Of a stretch of 64,000 nt of DNA, positions 61,707 to 64,000 are shown one piece after another. Under the pieces are notes generated by a model. The model did no database searches. It was not told where the DNA came from and saw only the letters and a program-made list of their open reading frames with translations. Source of the DNA: Firmicutes bacterium UBA7510 (GTDB lineage Bacteria; Bacillota; Clostridia; Tissierellales; Sedimentibacteraceae); the NCBI GenBank assembly GCA_002479485.1, contig DLNM01000035.1, positions 188,676 to 252,675 on the forward strand, written 5' to 3'. Position 1 is the stretch's first letter. Each line of letters begins with the position of its first letter. A program made the translations under genes and the position numbers.

Positions 61707-62743
61707 TAGATGTACAGTTAAAAACAAGTGATTTTTATTACGATTTACCTGAAGAATTAATTGCTCAAGTTCCATTAGAGAACAGAACTCATTCAAGGTT
61801 AATGGTTTTGGATAAGGAAAATGGTAATATAGAACATAAACATTTTTATGATATAGTTGATTATTTAAATGCAGGTGATTGTATAGTAATAAATGATACT
61901 AAAGTATTACCAGCAAGATTATATGGTGTAAAAAAGGATACTAAGGCTGTAATTGAGCTTTTACTCTTAAAAAGAGTTGAAGATAAAAAGTGGGAAACTC
62001 TCGTAAAGCCTGGAAAAAAAGCTAAGCTAGATACTGAAATTGTATTTAAAGAAGGTTTACTTGAGGGTAAAATAGTAGACGTGTTAGATACTGGAAACAG
62101 AATTATAGAATTTAAATATGAAGGTATATTTGAAGAAATTTTAGATCAGCTGGGAGAAATGCCATTACCTCCATATATACACGAAAAATTAGAGGATAAA
62201 AATAGATATCAAACAGTATATGCTAGTCATCCAGGCTCTGCTGCTGCGCCAACTGCAGGACTTCACTTTACTAACGAAGTAATTAAAGCCCTAGAAGATA
62301 AAGGTGTAAATATAGCAAAGCTTACACTTCATGTAGGATTAGGAACATTTAGACCAGTAAAAGCTGAATATATAACAGAACATAAAATGCATTCTGAGTA
62401 TTATGAAATTACTGACGAAGCAGCGCAGAAGATAAATTATGCAAAAGATAATGGAAAAAAAGTTATATCAGTAGGTACTACATCAACACGTACACTTGAA
62501 ACAATTAGTGATGATAATGGTCATGTAAAAGCTTCAAGTGGTTGGACAGATATATTTATTTATCCAGGATATAAATTTAAATTAGTAGATGGACTTATTA
62601 CTAATTTCCATTTACCAGAGTCAACATTGATAATGTTAGTCAGTACCTTAGCAGGTAAAGAAAATACGATGAATGCGTACAAGGAAGCAGTAAAAGAAAA
62701 ATATAGATTTTTTAGCTTCGGCGATGCAATGCTAATTAAGTAA
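61703..62743 (+). CDS. queA: tRNA preQ1(34) S-adenosylmethionine ribosyltransferase-isomerase
   Basis: A 346-residue enzyme of the queuosine pathway. QueA features are FYYDLPEELIAQVPLENRTHSRLMVLD (read in two halves), VINDTKVLPARLYG, SAAAPTAGLHFT, HVGLGTFRPV and LITNFHLPESTLIMLVS. It transfers and rearranges ribose from SAM onto preQ1 in tRNA. It overlaps the spoIID stop by four bases (ATGA). Confidence 0.97.
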   Translation: MIDVQLKTSDFYYDLPEELIAQVPLENRTHSRLMVLDKENGNIEHKHFYDIVDYLNAGDCIVINDTKVLPARLYGVKKDTKAVIELLLLKRVEDKKWETLVKPGKKAKLDTEIVFKEGLLEGKIVDVLDTGNRIIEFKYEGIFEEILDQLGEMPLPPYIHEKLEDKNRYQTVYASHPGSAAAPTAGLHFTNEVIKALEDKGVNIAKLTLHVGLGTFRPVKAEYITEHKMHSEYYEITDEAAQKINYAKDNGKKVISVGTTSTRTLETISDDNGHVKASSGWTDIFIYPGYKFKLVDGLITNFHLPESTLIMLVSTLAGKENTMNAYKEAVKEKYRFFSFGDAMLIK

Positions 62744-62791
62744 GGGCAAAAGTGTAAAAAAAAACATTTCGCTCTAAAATTATTATGAAAG

Positions 62792-63919
62792 ATGGACATA
62801 AAAATGTTTAATTTTGAACTATTAAAAGAATCAGAAGAATGTAAAGCAAGACTTGGAAAAATTCATACAAATCATGGAGATATAGAAACACCAATATTTA
62901 TGCCTGTAGGAACAAAGGCAACTGTAAAGGCTATGACACCTGAAGAGTTAAAGGATATTGAAGCACAAATTATTTTAAGTAACACATATCATTTGTATTT
63001 AAGACCAGGGCATGAATTAGTAAAAGAAGCAGGTGGACTTCATAAGTTTATGAATTGGGATAGACCAATACTTACAGATAGTGGTGGATTTCAGGTATTT
63101 AGCTTAGGTAATCTAAGAAAAATTAATGAAGAGGGTGTGGAATTTAGATCACACGTAGATGGTTCTAAGCATTTTATAAGCCCTGAAAAGTCGATGGAAA
63201 TACAGAATTATCTAGGCTCAGACATAATGATGGCATTTGATGAATGTGTTCCATATCCAGCAACCTATGAATATACTAAAGCTTCTATGGAAAGAACAAC
63301 TAGATGGGCAAAAAGATGTAAGGAATATCATAAAAATACAGATAGTCAAGCACTTTTTGGCATTGTTCAAGGAGGTATGTACAAGGATTTAAGAACTGAA
63401 AGTGTTAATCAGTTAGTTGAACTTGACTTCCCTGGATATGCAGTTGGTGGATTAAGTGTTGGTGAGCCTAAAGATATAATGGTTGAGCTACTTGACCATA
63501 CAGTAGAGCAGCTGCCTAAAAATAAGCCTAGATATCTAATGGGAGTAGGAAGTCCTGATTATTTATTTGAGGCAGTTCAAAGTGGTATAGATATGGCTGA
63601 CTGTGTAATGCCAACTAGGATGGCTAGAAATGGGGCATTTATGACAAGTGCCGGACAAGTAACTATTAAAAATGCAAAATACATACATGACTTTTCACCT
63701 ATTGATAAGGAATGTAGTTGTTATACATGTAAAAATTATTCTAAGGCATATATAAGACATTTATTTAAGGAAAATGAAATCTTAGGTGCTAGACTTGCAA
63801 CGATTCATAATTTATTTTTCTTGATTAATCTTATGAAAAATATTAGAATGAGTATTAAAGGTAATTATTTCTTAGAGTATAAAAAAGAGTTTTATTCCAA
63901 ATATGGTTATGAAAAATAA
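62792..63919 (+). CDS. tgt: tRNA-guanine(34) transglycosylase
   Basis: A 375-residue TIM-barrel enzyme that swaps guanine for preQ1 at tRNA position 34. Present are ETPIFMPVGTKATVKAMTPE, LRPGHELVKEAGGLHKF, the catalytic Asp in DSGGFQVFS, the second Asp in GIDMADCVMPTRMARNG and the zinc site CSCYTCKNY followed by RHL. The ATG at 62792 or the one at 62804 could be the start; neither has a strong site. The 48-base gap from queA contains a decayed-looking GTGTAAA/TTTCGC hairpin. Confidence 0.96.
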   Translation: MDIKMFNFELLKESEECKARLGKIHTNHGDIETPIFMPVGTKATVKAMTPEELKDIEAQIILSNTYHLYLRPGHELVKEAGGLHKFMNWDRPILTDSGGFQVFSLGNLRKINEEGVEFRSHVDGSKHFISPEKSMEIQNYLGSDIMMAFDECVPYPATYEYTKASMERTTRWAKRCKEYHKNTDSQALFGIVQGGMYKDLRTESVNQLVELDFPGYAVGGLSVGEPKDIMVELLDHTVEQLPKNKPRYLMGVGSPDYLFEAVQSGIDMADCVMPTRMARNGAFMTSAGQVTIKNAKYIHDFSPIDKECSCYTCKNYSKAYIRHLFKENEILGARLATIHNLFFLINLMKNIRMSIKGNYFLEYKKEFYSKYGYEK

Positions 63920-63930
63920 AGGAGGAAATC

Positions 63931-64000
63931 ATGATTAACAATTTAAGTATCTTTGGTTTAACAACAGTAGCACCTGCAGGAGGTATATCAGCATACTCAA
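63931..64000 (+). CDS. yajC: Start of a yajC-like gene, cut by the window edge
   Basis: Only about 23 codons are visible, from ATG at 63931 with AAAGGAGG just upstream (the first codons read MINNLSIFGLTTVAPAGG). The stretch is too short for a motif. The call to YajC, an accessory subunit of the SecDF translocase, rests mainly on position: yajC commonly follows tgt in Clostridia. Confidence 0.5.
   Translation, partial: MINNLSIFGLTTVAPAGGISAYS

Overview
The window is 64 kb of AT-rich chromosomal DNA with strong AGGAGG-type ribosome binding sites and frequent TTG/GTG starts. It carries endospore genes (spoIIAA, spoIIAB, spoVAC/D/E, yunB, spoIID) and the block yebC-ruvC-ruvA-ruvB-spoIID-queA-tgt-yajC. 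Together these point to an endospore-forming member of the Clostridia (low-GC Firmicutes). I see no rRNA, tRNA, CRISPR array, prophage or insertion sequence; the base composition looks uniform and nearly all genes are intact. Only yajC is cut, by the right edge.

Layout. 0-8 kb: a cupin protein, a LytTR regulator/DUF3021/ABC-transporter operon, small membrane proteins, a nitroreductase, and a DUF4438-PNPOx-cyclase cluster. 8-19 kb: a giant alpha-2-macroglobulin-like lipoprotein with a MEMO-like partner, sbcD-sbcC and a PrsA-like foldase. 19-31 kb: a PAP2 phosphatase, the complete run hisG-D-C-B-H-A-F-IE behind an attenuator, a sigma factor/membrane protein/ABC transporter operon and a NagZ-like lipoprotein. 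31-40 kb: a DEAD-box helicase, asnA behind a second attenuator, thrS behind a threonine T-box, and the K+ uptake pair ktrB-ktrA behind a structured leader. 40-46 kb: an MBOAT/DHHW polysaccharide O-acetylation pair and an OmpR-type two-component system. 46-53 kb: spoIIAA-spoIIAB without sigF, spoVAC-D-E, a class A penicillin-binding protein and yunB. 53-64 kb: purA, hflX, an IMPACT protein and the ruv/queuosine operon.

The most notable observation is a matched pair of leader-peptide attenuators. Upstream of hisG a 21-codon ORF carries three consecutive His codons followed by Arg-Tyr-Lys. Upstream of asnA a 22-codon ORF carries five consecutive Asn codons followed by the same Arg-Tyr-Lys. Both lie behind the same kind of promoter and in front of nearly the same intrinsic terminator. 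Both contain three copies of a GATACAAG-type element that compete for one CTTGTATC element. The stems covary between the two leaders. This looks like ribosome-mediated attenuation with an exchangeable amino-acid sensor, in a lineage where such genes usually carry T-boxes, and thrS in this same window does carry one.

A second, quieter signal is a family of short hairpins (GTGAA/TTCAC type) ending in a near-identical ribosome-binding cassette immediately before several gene starts. The response regulator and ruvB cassettes match at 24 of 25 bases, and the spoVAD and IMPACT-gene cassettes at 18 of 18. These cassettes also make naive start-codon calls too long, so I moved several starts downstream.
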